Assembly: GCA_030672445.1 (NCBI GenBank)
Contig: DAOVGK010000097.1
Coordinates: forward strand, 1-7,435
DNA length: 7,435 bases
From: Candidatus Aerophobota bacterium
GTDB lineage: Bacteria > Aerophobota > Aerophobia > Aerophobales > AE-B3A
Direction of reading: 5' to 3'
Shown in pieces: positions 1-7,387 of the stretch. The notes under the pieces were generated by a model. The model did not search any database, was not told the origin of the DNA, and saw only the letters and a program-made list of their open reading frames with translations. The number at the start of each line of letters is the position of its first letter. Within the stretch, counting starts at the first letter, position 1. Position numbers and translations under genes: made by a program.

Positions 1-702
<702 letters not shown>

Positions 703-707
703 AATGG

Positions 708-742
708 CTCATAGCTGATAGTTCATAGCTCATAGGTCATGA
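708..742 (+). repeat. Heptamer tandem array (YTCATAG), five units
   Basis: Directly after the pyrH stop there are five head-to-tail 7-bp units: CTCATAG, CTGATAG, TTCATAG, CTCATAG and a diverged GTCATGA. The same unit recurs in opposite orientation at 818-845 and in the same orientation at 7388-7435. The array is non-coding as read here. Its function is unknown. Confidence 0.85.
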
Positions 743-817
743 GAGGTTCATAACAACTTGATTCATGAAATTCACAAAGATAGTCTGTTTCCTTTTATTT
801 ATTTTACTGTGGGTTAA

Positions 818-845
818 CTATCAGCTATGAACCATGAGCTATCAG
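818..845 (-). repeat. Heptamer tandem array, inverted orientation, four units
   Basis: Read on the minus strand, the units are CTGATAG, CTCATGG, TTCATAG and CTGATAG. With the array at 708-742 this forms a long imperfect inverted repeat around an AT-rich centre of about 75 bp (743-817); the best register pairs the shared AGCTGATAG and continues with a few mismatches or G-U pairs. The array supplies an ATG at 827 that extends the frr reading frame artificially. Confidence 0.85.
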
Positions 846-876
846 CTAAAATGAAGTCCCGAGATATTCTTGAGGC

Positions 877-881
877 GGAGG
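877..881 (+). promoter_or_regulatory. Shine-Dalgarno site that fixes the frr start
   Basis: GGAGG sits five bases before the ATG at 887. The upstream in-frame ATGs at 827 and 851 have no comparable purine-rich site, and the one at 827 lies inside the heptamer repeat. This site therefore decides for the 887 start. Confidence 0.85.
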
Positions 882-886
882 AAGCA

Positions 887-1444
887 ATGTTAAAGGAAAT
901 CTACCAGGAAAGCAAGAAAAGAATGGGGGAGTCTATTGGCAGTCTCTCCGAAAGATATGCTCGAATGCGAGGAGGAAGAGCCCGGGCGGATTTAGTCAGT
1001 GGAATAAAAGTCGATTGCTATGGCTCAAGGATGAGCCTTGAACAAATCTCCAATATTTCGATTCCTGAGCCTCGTCTTATAGTTATCGAACCATGGGACA
1101 AATCCGTTCTGGCAAATATAGAAAAAGCGATCTTAGCCTCTGATTTAGGTATAAATCCTACTAATGATGGGATCATGATTAGATTAGCTATTCCCCCTTT
1201 GACTGAGGAAAGACGGAAAAGGCTAGCCAAGATGATAAAGCAGTGGGCAGAAGAGACGAGAGTGAGTGTTAGAAATGTACGTCGAGAGGCAAGGGGAAAA
1301 ATAAGCGATCTGGAAAAGAACAAAGAAATTTCTGAAGATGAGAAAAAAAGAGCCGAAAAGGATATTCAGACACTCACCGATGATTTCATAAAAGAGATTG
1401 ATGAGATTCAAGAAAAGAAGGTAAAAGAGATATCTCAAGTTTAA
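887..1444 (+). CDS. frr: Ribosome recycling factor
   Basis: Splits post-termination ribosomes together with EF-G so that subunits can be reused; it is a cytosolic tRNA-shaped two-domain protein. From the ATG at 887 it is 185 residues, the same length as E. coli RRF, and aligns with it without needing gaps: MLKEIYQESKKRM at the N terminus, RGGRA (28-32, usually RTGRA), EKAILASDLGINP (79-91), PPLTEERRKRL (103-113), VRNVRREA (128-135) and KEISEDEKKRAEKD (146-159). The key arginines fall at R110 and R132, the E. coli positions. Residues about 1-30 and 105-185 form the three-helix bundle and 31-104 the beta domain. The longer frame from 827 would add 20 residues (MNHELSAKMKSRD...) partly translated from the heptamer repeat, and was rejected because the family starts at 887 and GGAGG precedes it. 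The gap to pyrH is 184 nt, so frr may be co-transcribed through the repeat region; I see no convincing separate promoter. Confidence 0.96.
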   Translation: MLKEIYQESKKRMGESIGSLSERYARMRGGRARADLVSGIKVDCYGSRMSLEQISNISIPEPRLIVIEPWDKSVLANIEKAILASDLGINPTNDGIMIRLAIPPLTEERRKRLAKMIKQWAEETRVSVRNVRREARGKISDLEKNKEISEDEKKRAEKDIQTLTDDFIKEIDEIQEKKVKEISQV

Positions 1445-1465
1445 TACTGCCAGGTAATTGTTTTC

Positions 1466-1566
1466 CTACCGAGCGAAGCTGCCTTGGTAGTCGCCGGTAG
1501 CCGCAGGCTTCAGCCTGCGTAAAACCTTAGCCTGCGTTTGGACGCACCCTAAAGGGTGCGACTACC
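1466..1566. repeat. REP/MITE-like palindromic element between convergent genes
   Basis: Two perfect 8-bp hairpins stand out: CGCAGGCT/AGCCTGCG (1502-1509 with 1512-1519) and CGCACCCT/AGGGTGCG (1543-1550 with 1553-1560). A 9-bp inverted repeat encloses both: GGTAGTCGC (1486-1494) and GCGACTACC (1558-1566). A further stem, CTACCGAG with CTTGGTAG (1466-1473 and 1483-1490, one G-T pair), overlaps its left end. AGCCTGCG occurs a second time at 1529-1536, so the left hairpin has an alternative partner. The element is GC-rich in an AT-rich setting and lies between the 3' ends of frr and the isomerase gene, typical of repetitive extragenic palindromes mobilised in trans by REP-associated transposases; no transposase is present here. 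Neither hairpin is followed by a T run on either strand, so it is not a standard intrinsic terminator. The rest of the 176-nt gap shows nothing else. Confidence 0.75.
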
Positions 1567-1620
1567 CGCTCTGCTCTTTGCAGTCAACAACATGAAACGT
1601 CCTTCACTGAATATTCACCT

Positions 1621-2679
1621 CTAGACTTTGCTTAACTCTTTCTTTAAAAAATCGATCATCTTCACTGGTGTAGGGTCAACTTCCTGGGCTATAGCTAAAT
1701 AAAAACTCACCCAGTCACCCATATATATTGCCGATAGAACTCTGGTTAACTTATCTTTCCCTTCTGTCCAGATCTCAGACCATTTTACTTTTCTATTTTT
1801 TATTATGGATTGAGTAACCTCAACTCTTTTTTTAATTTTTTCTCCCTCGCCATGATCACGAATAAAAATAGGGTAAAATCTTTTTAAATCTATCTTTCCT
1901 TCCTCTCCCCATCCCACAATCTCATTATGGTTAAGTTCGGGGAAAACGTTCCAGAAGGCCAAGATTTTACTATTTTCGTTAAACTGGGTCTTTAACCTGT
2001 GGGCAACCACATCTGTATTTCCTTCTACCCCGTACACGAGGGGAATCTTGCCGAGAAGCTCTTGTGCAAGGGATTTAGCCGGATTTTTGCTCAATGGGAC
2101 TTCTGGATGACATCTCTCCCTGACTTCACCTAAAACTTGAAGTAACTCCTCGTAATTTTGAGGTTCTACCCATTTTAGTCTCTCTAGGATCCTGAGCAGG
2201 GGAATAGATAGATAACCAATGGTTGTGCGAGGAGGCATCCCGGAAGGAACAATTAGGCACGGCACTTCATCCTGTTTACTTAAATCTTTTAACTTACCCC
2301 CACTACAAATGGAAATAAGAAAAGACCTCCTTTTCTTACACTCCTCATAAGCCGAAAGAGTTTCTTCGGTGCTTCCTGAATAACTCACAATGAAGGCCAA
2401 CGTCTCTTCATCTACCAGTCGAGGCAAGCCATAGTTTCGGTTGATCAAAATTGGTATTTTCAATTTTTGGAAAAGGAGCGTCTTTAATATATCGCCTCCT
2501 ATAGCTGATCCACCCAGCCCACATACTACAGTCTTGTTTAATTGGCGTGAAGTTTGAGGAGAAAGGGGTAAAGCATCTGCCAGCGTAATTGCCTGCCGGC
2601 ACTGAAGGGGAAAATCAAATAAGAGTTTCCACATTTTGCCTCTATCAATTTTTTCTAGCCTTTCCAGATCATCCCACAT
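1621..2679 (-). CDS. pgi/pmi: Bifunctional phosphoglucose/phosphomannose isomerase (SIS-domain family)
   Basis: Predicted to interconvert glucose-6-phosphate or mannose-6-phosphate with fructose-6-phosphate in the cytoplasm. The 352-residue protein has the two SIS (sugar isomerase) domains of the single-chain Pgi/Pmi family first described in archaea and also found in various bacteria; it is much shorter than classical Pgi (about 450-550). Visible motifs are GLGGSAIGGD (54-63), SYSGSTEETL (99-108, sugar-phosphate binding), PPRTTIGY (149-156, probable active-site R151), FNENSK (233-238, probable catalytic-base E235), ELNHNEIVGW (248-257, probable ring-opening H251) and VDPTPVKMIDFLK (334-346, probable K340); residue roles are assigned by family comparison. 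The ATG at 2679 is preceded by AGGA with a 7-nt spacer inside the end of ptsI, and only one base separates the ptsI stop from this start, so it is the last gene of the purH operon. Dual substrate use is a family inference; glucose-only activity is possible. Confidence 0.93.
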   Translation of the reverse strand: MWDDLERLEKIDRGKMWKLLFDFPLQCRQAITLADALPLSPQTSRQLNKTVVCGLGGSAIGGDILKTLLFQKLKIPILINRNYGLPRLVDEETLAFIVSYSGSTEETLSAYEECKKRRSFLISICSGGKLKDLSKQDEVPCLIVPSGMPPRTTIGYLSIPLLRILERLKWVEPQNYEELLQVLGEVRERCHPEVPLSKNPAKSLAQELLGKIPLVYGVEGNTDVVAHRLKTQFNENSKILAFWNVFPELNHNEIVGWGEEGKIDLKRFYPIFIRDHGEGEKIKKRVEVTQSIIKNRKVKWSEIWTEGKDKLTRVLSAIYMGDWVSFYLAIAQEVDPTPVKMIDFLKKELSKV

Positions 2680-2680
2680 C

Positions 2681-4423
2681 TTAGCTTCCTGTTAAGATTC
2701 TTTTAATTTTCTTCGATAGCTTCCTCTGGGCAAATCTTCTGGCTTCGTAGGAAGTGCTGAGTTTCAAAAGCTCCGAGGCCACCTTTTGCGTCTCCTCCCA
2801 GGTCACCCCCCGAATAATTTTTTTTATCTCTAAAAGAGAAGTCGGGGCTACACTAAACTCATCTACTTCCAATCCCAGAAGAATCAAGGCAAATAGCGGA
2901 TCACTGGCCATTTCTCCACAGGCTCCCACCCAAATGCCTTCACGATGAGCGCATTTTATTATATTGTCGATCAATCTCAAGATAGTTGGGTGCAGAGGCT
3001 GGTAAAGATAGGCTACCTTCTCATTTACCCGGTCCACTGCCAGGCTGTATTGTATTAAATCATTCGTCCCCAAGCTAAAGAAATCAACCTCTTTAGCCAG
3101 AAGATCAGCTATTATAGCGGCCGAAGGGACTTCGATCATTGCTCCTACCTCGATATCCTCCGAAAAAAGAGTTCCCTCTCTTTTTAGTTCTATTTTCACT
3201 TCGGACAGAATTGCCTTGGTCTTCCTGATCTCCTCTACGCCTGAGATCATGGGATACATAATTTTTACCTTGCCAAAAGAACCAGCTCTCAAGATAGCCC
3301 TCAGCTGAACTTTAAAGATATCTACTTTTTCTAAACACAGTCTTATGGCCCTCCAGCCCATAAAGGGGTTTATTTCAGAAGGAACAGGAAAATGAGAGAG
3401 AAATTTATCTCCTCCCAAATCTAATGTTCTAATAATTACGGTATTAGGAGCTGCCTTCTCAGCTACTGTTTTATAAACCTGCATCTGTTCGGTCTCACTG
3501 GGCAAAGTTTCTCTATTCATATAGAGAAATTCGGTTCTGTATAATCCTACCCCTTCCGCTCCATCCCTTAAGGCAATATCTATCTCTTCCGGACCGGCGA
3601 TATTAACCGCTAATTCCACTTCTCGACCATCGAGGGTCTGAGGAGGTAAAGATCTCAAAGGCTCCAGTTTTCTTTGGTAAGAGAAAAACTCTTTCTGACT
3701 TCTTTTATATCGTTCTATTTGCTTAGAAGTGGGATTAACAATTACCTTTCCTTCATTTCCATCCAGGATAATTACCGAGCCTGGTTTAACTTTCTGGGTT
3801 ATGTCTCTCAATCCTACTACGGCAGGAATCTTCAATGCACGAGCAATAATAGCAGTATGAGATGTTCTTCCCCCAATATTGGTGGCAAAACCCAATATTT
3901 TATCTTTCTGCATAGTCACAGTGTCTGAGGGAGCAAGATCGTAGGCCACCAATATTATTTTTTCCTCCAGATGAGAGAGACTCAAAGTCGGTCTCTTAAG
4001 AAGGTTAGCCAGGATTCGCTCGCCTATATCTTCTACATCTCTGAATCTTTCCTGAACAAACCCAGCCTGAGCAGAGACAAACTTTGCCGGGAAAGCTTTG
4101 AGAGTATTTCTAAGAGATGCCTCGGTGTTCAGTCTTTGCTTTCTTATTCTATCTATGGTAGCCTCGATAAGAAGCGGATCTTCCAATATTAACAGATGAG
4201 CCTGAAAAATGTATGATTCCTTTTCTCCTATGGTCTTCTTTACTCTTCTTTTTATCTCCTCCAGTTCCCTTTTTGATTCTTCCACCGCTTCTCTAAATCT
4301 TTTTATTTCAGCGTTTACTTCTTTTTCTTTGATTTCATATTCAAGTATGCAAACATTCTCCTTCTCCAGGATGTATGCTTTTCCTATAGCAATTCCGGGA
4401 GAAGCAGCTATTCCTTTAGGCAT
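2681..4423 (-). CDS. ptsI: Phosphoenolpyruvate-protein phosphotransferase (PTS enzyme I)
   Basis: First step of the phosphotransferase system: takes phosphate from PEP onto a histidine and passes it to HPr, in the cytosol as a dimer. At 580 residues it has normal family length and the key residues coincide with E. coli numbering. It has N-terminal GIAASPGIAIGKA (4-16), a helical HPr-binding region (about 30-145) with a charged coiled segment at 34-65, the phosphohistidine motif GGRTSHTAIIAR (184-195, H189), then the PEP-binding barrel with GLYRTEFLYM (293-302, R296), IRTLDLGGDK (331-340, R332), GAMIEVPSAA (427-436, E431), SLGTNDLIQYSLAVDR (450-465, D455, R465) and GACGEMA (500-506, acid/base C502). 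All catalytic residues are present, so it should be active. The start overlaps the folC end by 8 nt and has a very strong GGGAGGAGG upstream. No HPr, EII or HPr kinase gene is in the window, so its partner must lie elsewhere and its role, sugar transport or nitrogen/carbon signalling, is undetermined. Confidence 0.97.
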   Translation of the reverse strand: MPKGIAASPGIAIGKAYILEKENVCILEYEIKEKEVNAEIKRFREAVEESKRELEEIKRRVKKTIGEKESYIFQAHLLILEDPLLIEATIDRIRKQRLNTEASLRNTLKAFPAKFVSAQAGFVQERFRDVEDIGERILANLLKRPTLSLSHLEEKIILVAYDLAPSDTVTMQKDKILGFATNIGGRTSHTAIIARALKIPAVVGLRDITQKVKPGSVIILDGNEGKVIVNPTSKQIERYKRSQKEFFSYQRKLEPLRSLPPQTLDGREVELAVNIAGPEEIDIALRDGAEGVGLYRTEFLYMNRETLPSETEQMQVYKTVAEKAAPNTVIIRTLDLGGDKFLSHFPVPSEINPFMGWRAIRLCLEKVDIFKVQLRAILRAGSFGKVKIMYPMISGVEEIRKTKAILSEVKIELKREGTLFSEDIEVGAMIEVPSAAIIADLLAKEVDFFSLGTNDLIQYSLAVDRVNEKVAYLYQPLHPTILRLIDNIIKCAHREGIWVGACGEMASDPLFALILLGLEVDEFSVAPTSLLEIKKIIRGVTWEETQKVASELLKLSTSYEARRFAQRKLSKKIKRILTGS

Positions 4424-5750
4424 AAGCCTCCTCCCTGGCTTGATAGAATTTTAAGGCCTCACCGGCAAGATAAACCGAGCCGGTAACACAAATTAAATCC
4501 TCAGAGGTAGCTGTGGAGCGAGCATAGTCCATGGCGTCTTGCACTTTTTGCTTAATTATTATTTCTCCCCAGCAGAATTTACTAATTCTTCTTTTTATGG
4601 AGACTGGTTCAAGAGCTCGGGGACTGTTTATCCCGGTAAGAATAATTCTCGTCCTCTCTCCACAGAGAGATCTTCCTATCCCCTCCACATCTTTGTTCTT
4701 AAGGATACCAACGATGAAGATAATCCTTTTTTTAGGGAAGACTTCGCCTAGACATTTTGCCAGTGCTTCCGCTGAAGCCTGATTGTGAGCGCAGTCCACG
4801 ATAAAAAGCGGTGAGGTTGAGAGGACTTGAATTCTGGCTGGCCATTTTACTTTTCTTAATCCCGCAGCAACAGCCTCTCTTCCAGTGAAAATTCCATATT
4901 GCTTGAGTAAATCTATTACCCCTATAGCTGTGGCCGCGTTTACGGCCTGATGCTCACCCAGAAGAGGAAGAAATAGGTGCCAATGATTTCCTCCAGGGAT
5001 TCTTACTTGTATCATCTGGCCTCTAGAGCTCACTTTTATTCTTTCAAACGAAATCTCCTTTCCCACTCGATACATGGTAGCTTTCTTTTCTTTACAAACC
5101 TCTTCAATTACCTTCAACACTCCTCTAGCCTGGGGAGAGATGACAACTTTTGACTTTTCTTTAATGATGCCAGTTTTTTCTCTAGCTATAGAAATCAAGT
5201 CCTTTCCCAGCTCTCTGGTATGATCTAAGCTTATCTGTGTAATAACCGCCACCAGAGAATTAGCCACATTGGTGGCATCTAGTCTTCCTCCTAATCCCAC
5301 CTCAAGGACAGCGAGATCTACTTTTTTATAAAAAAAATAAAGAAAAGCAACTGCAGTATAGATCTCAAAAAAAGTTGGAGACAAAGGAGGAGAAAAGATT
5401 TCTAGCTTTGATCTTATCTCAGAGACAAAAAAAGCGAGTTCTTTTTTTCCAATTAATTGGTTGCCTATTCTTATCCTTTCCCGTGGATTAACCAGGTGAG
5501 GAGAGGTGAATAATCCAACCTTGAAACCGCCCTCCTTCAAGATGGAACTGACCATAGCAGCGGTAGAGCCTTTACCCTTTGTGCCAGCGATATGAATGAT
5601 TTTTAAATGCTGATGAGGATTTCCTACCAGTTTTAAAATGTATCTTATTCTCTCGAGATTTAAGAACTTTTTATGGTAGGGGAAATTTTCTTCACTCTCA
5701 TAATTAATTAAAGAATCTAGATATACTAATGTTTCTCTGTAAGAGAGCAT
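4416..5750 (-). CDS. folC: Folylpolyglutamate synthase / dihydrofolate synthase
   Basis: Mur-ligase-family ATP-dependent enzyme of folate metabolism: adds glutamate residues to tetrahydrofolates and, in bacteria making folate de novo, usually joins dihydropteroate and glutamate. It is cytoplasmic. The 444-residue length is normal. Motifs: N-terminal YLDSLINYE (10-18), P-loop HIAGTKGKGST (53-63), FTSPHL (81-86), LEVGLGGRLDATN (149-161), SLDHT (174-178), REKTGIIK (190-197, with K192 the likely carbamylated lysine), the C-terminal-domain VDCAHN (318-323) and GSVYLAGE (424-431). The start at 5750 gives the expected family N terminus but has no good Shine-Dalgarno sequence; translation probably depends on ribosomes finishing purH, whose stop lies 11 nt upstream. 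The 3' end overlaps ptsI. It follows purH, which consumes 10-formyl-tetrahydrofolate, giving a sensible metabolic pairing. Whether it also has the dihydrofolate synthase activity cannot be decided here. Confidence 0.95.
   Translation of the reverse strand: MLSYRETLVYLDSLINYESEENFPYHKKFLNLERIRYILKLVGNPHQHLKIIHIAGTKGKGSTAAMVSSILKEGGFKVGLFTSPHLVNPRERIRIGNQLIGKKELAFFVSEIRSKLEIFSPPLSPTFFEIYTAVAFLYFFYKKVDLAVLEVGLGGRLDATNVANSLVAVITQISLDHTRELGKDLISIAREKTGIIKEKSKVVISPQARGVLKVIEEVCKEKKATMYRVGKEISFERIKVSSRGQMIQVRIPGGNHWHLFLPLLGEHQAVNAATAIGVIDLLKQYGIFTGREAVAAGLRKVKWPARIQVLSTSPLFIVDCAHNQASAEALAKCLGEVFPKKRIIFIVGILKNKDVEGIGRSLCGERTRIILTGINSPRALEPVSIKRRISKFCWGEIIIKQKVQDAMDYARSTATSEDLICVTGSVYLAGEALKFYQAREEAYA
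4427..4435 (-). promoter_or_regulatory. Strong Shine-Dalgarno for ptsI inside folC
   Basis: Minus-strand GGGAGGAGG lies 3-6 bases before the ptsI ATG and encodes part of the last folC codons (REEAYA). The ribosome site is thus embedded in the upstream gene, and the two frames overlap by 8 nt, suggesting coupled translation plus strong independent initiation of ptsI. Confidence 0.8.
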
Positions 5751-5761
5751 GGAATCTTTAT

Positions 5762-7324
5762 TTAATGTTTGAAATGTCTCATCCCCGTGAACATCATAGC
5801 CATTCTATATCTATCGGCAGCTGCGATTATCTCTTGGTCCCGCAAGGAACCACCTGGTTGAATTAAGGCAGTTATGCCTGACTTTCCTGCCTCCTCTACT
5901 GCATCAGGAAAAGGGAAAAAGGCATCCGAGGCTAAGCATGCACCCCTAGCTCTGTCACCAGCTTTTCCAATGGCAAGCTTGGAGGAATCTACCCGACTCA
6001 TCTGTCCTGCTCCCGCTCCAACTACTGTTTTATCTTTAGATAGAACGATGGCATTAGATTTCACGTGTTTACAGACCGTCCAGGCAAATAAAAGTTCATC
6101 CTCTTCCTTTTGAGTGGGAATTCTTTTAGTAACTGTTCTTAGACTGGCAGGAATGTAGGTTTCTTCATCCCTTTCCTGAAAAAGAATTCCACCGCGTATT
6201 CCTTTTATCTCGCAGCTGCTCTTTCCTCTGGCTAAAAAGCCATTGACTTTTAGAATACGCAGGTTCTTTCCCCATTTTTGCCCGGTTTTCAGAATTTCCA
6301 GAGCCTGGTCTTCATACTCAGGGGCAATTATGGCTTCAATGAATTTATCGGGTGAAGCTATTTCCTCGGCAGTGGGAGGATCCACTGTTCTGTTTAATCC
6401 AATTATACCTCCGAAGGCTGATACAGGATCTCCACTGTAGGCTTTTTTAAAAGCTTCTTGAAGGTGAGAGGCGCAGCCTGCACCACAGGGATTGGTATGT
6501 TTTATTACTACGGCTGCCGGTTCTCTAAATTCTGATATCATGGCTAAAGCGGCATCTAGATCCAAAAGATTATTAAAGGACAGGTCTTTTCCCCAGAGTT
6601 TTTCAGTAGAGGAAAGACCTGGCCGGGTCTCCATCCATTCTCTGTAAAAAGCAGCCTCCTGGTGGGGATTTTCTCCATACCTCAGATTTTTTTGTTTCTT
6701 AAAGCTCAAATTTATTATATCAGGGAATTTTTGTCCGGTTTCTTTTTCCAGATAGCGTGCAATAAGGGCATCGTATGCACTAATCTTTTGAAAGACCCTC
6801 ATAGCTAAATTAAGGCAGGTGACCTCGCTGAGAGAGCATTTATTTTCTTCTAACTCCTTGAGGATCTGGGGGTACTGATCAGGGCTGGTAACTGCTGCTA
6901 CATAAGGGAAATTCTTAGCTGCCGCCCGAAGCATAGTTGGTCCTCCGATGTCAATGTTTTCTCTAGCCTCTTTTAGACTCACCTCTTTCTGGACAACCTC
7001 TTGGAAAGGATAGAGGTTTACTACCACCATGTCGATAAGTTCAATACCATATTGCTTTACTTCTCTCATCTGATCAGGGTCATCTCTTACAGCTAAAAGA
7101 GCTGCATGAATCCTGGGGTGCAAGGTTTTTACTCTTCCACCAAGCATAGCCGGACTATGGGTATACCTTGACACTTCCCTCACCCGTATTCCCGCTTCTC
7201 TAAGAGCTCGTGCTGTACCCCCGGTGGAAAGAATCTCTATTCCTAATTTGGTCAATCCTTTAGCAAAATCAACTATTCCTTCCTTGTAGAAGACGCTGAT
7301 AAGAGCTCTTTTGATCTCAGGCAT
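5762..7324 (-). CDS. purH: Bifunctional AICAR formyltransferase / IMP cyclohydrolase
   Basis: Catalyses the last two steps of de novo purine synthesis: formyl transfer from 10-formyl-tetrahydrofolate to AICAR, then ring closure to IMP, in the cytoplasm. The 520 residues match the usual length. The N-terminal MGS-like IMP cyclohydrolase domain (about 1-195) shows KRALISVF (5-12), STGGTARAL (33-41), LGGRVKTLHPRIHAALLA (61-78) and IDIGGPTMLRAAAKN (124-138). The transformylase domain (about 200-520) shows RYGENPHQ (215-222), the catalytic Lys-His motif KHTNPCG (276-282, K276 and H277), DPVSAFGG (299-306), KHVKSNAIVL (419-428), SDAFFPFPD (466-474), GGSLRDQEII (491-500) and the C-terminal TGMRHFKH. 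Both activities should be intact. The ATG at 7324 has AGGA 8 nt upstream and gives the family N terminus. It is the first gene of the four-gene minus-strand operon, behind a clear promoter. The predicted leader is only about 28 nt, so a purine riboswitch is excluded for that promoter. Confidence 0.97.
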   Translation of the reverse strand: MPEIKRALISVFYKEGIVDFAKGLTKLGIEILSTGGTARALREAGIRVREVSRYTHSPAMLGGRVKTLHPRIHAALLAVRDDPDQMREVKQYGIELIDMVVVNLYPFQEVVQKEVSLKEARENIDIGGPTMLRAAAKNFPYVAAVTSPDQYPQILKELEENKCSLSEVTCLNLAMRVFQKISAYDALIARYLEKETGQKFPDIINLSFKKQKNLRYGENPHQEAAFYREWMETRPGLSSTEKLWGKDLSFNNLLDLDAALAMISEFREPAAVVIKHTNPCGAGCASHLQEAFKKAYSGDPVSAFGGIIGLNRTVDPPTAEEIASPDKFIEAIIAPEYEDQALEILKTGQKWGKNLRILKVNGFLARGKSSCEIKGIRGGILFQERDEETYIPASLRTVTKRIPTQKEEDELLFAWTVCKHVKSNAIVLSKDKTVVGAGAGQMSRVDSSKLAIGKAGDRARGACLASDAFFPFPDAVEEAGKSGITALIQPGGSLRDQEIIAAADRYRMAMMFTGMRHFKH

Positions 7325-7357
7325 ATTTTTTATCCTTCTCGATAATTCCGATGATTC

Positions 7358-7385
7358 AATATAGCAAAATATTTTACTTCGTCAA
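7358..7385 (-). promoter_or_regulatory. Sigma-70-type promoter of the purH-folC-ptsI-pgi/pmi operon
   Basis: On the minus strand TTGACG (7385-7380, five of six consensus bases) is separated by 16 bp from TATATT (7363-7358, five of six), with TGC directly before the -10 box forming an extended -10. Transcription should start near 7352, leaving about 28 nt before the purH ATG. The spacer is AT-rich. The -35 box lies two bases from the heptamer array to its right. Confidence 0.72.
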
Positions 7386-7387
7386 GC

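Noticed and set aside
758..786. Possible frr promoter (TTGATT and TAGTCT, 17-bp spacing)
   Set aside because: The -10 candidate matches only about half of the consensus and the region is AT-rich enough to give such matches by chance.
708..845. CRISPR array
   Set aside because: The repeat unit is 7 bp and contiguous, without unique spacers, and no cas gene is present.
1018..1438. Minus-strand open frames opposite frr
   Set aside because: They lie wholly within frr, which has clear family motifs; their translations are low-complexity and match nothing I recognise.
1502..1560. Bidirectional intrinsic terminator
   Set aside because: Both hairpins are strong but neither is followed by a T run on the transcribed strand in either direction; better described as a REP-like palindrome.
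2754..4454. Plus-strand open frames opposite ptsI
   Set aside because: Shadows of the ptsI coding strand; no start sites or motifs, and ptsI is complete with all catalytic residues.
4531..4782. Plus-strand open frames opposite folC
   Set aside because: Two overlapping frames antisense to the conserved C-terminal FolC domain, without recognisable protein features.
5874..6440. Plus-strand open frames opposite purH
   Set aside because: Antisense to conserved AICAR formyltransferase motifs; no independent support.
7325..7357. Purine or tetrahydrofolate riboswitch before purH
   Set aside because: The leader from the predicted start site is only about 28 nt, too short for any such aptamer, unless a more distant promoter lies outside the window.
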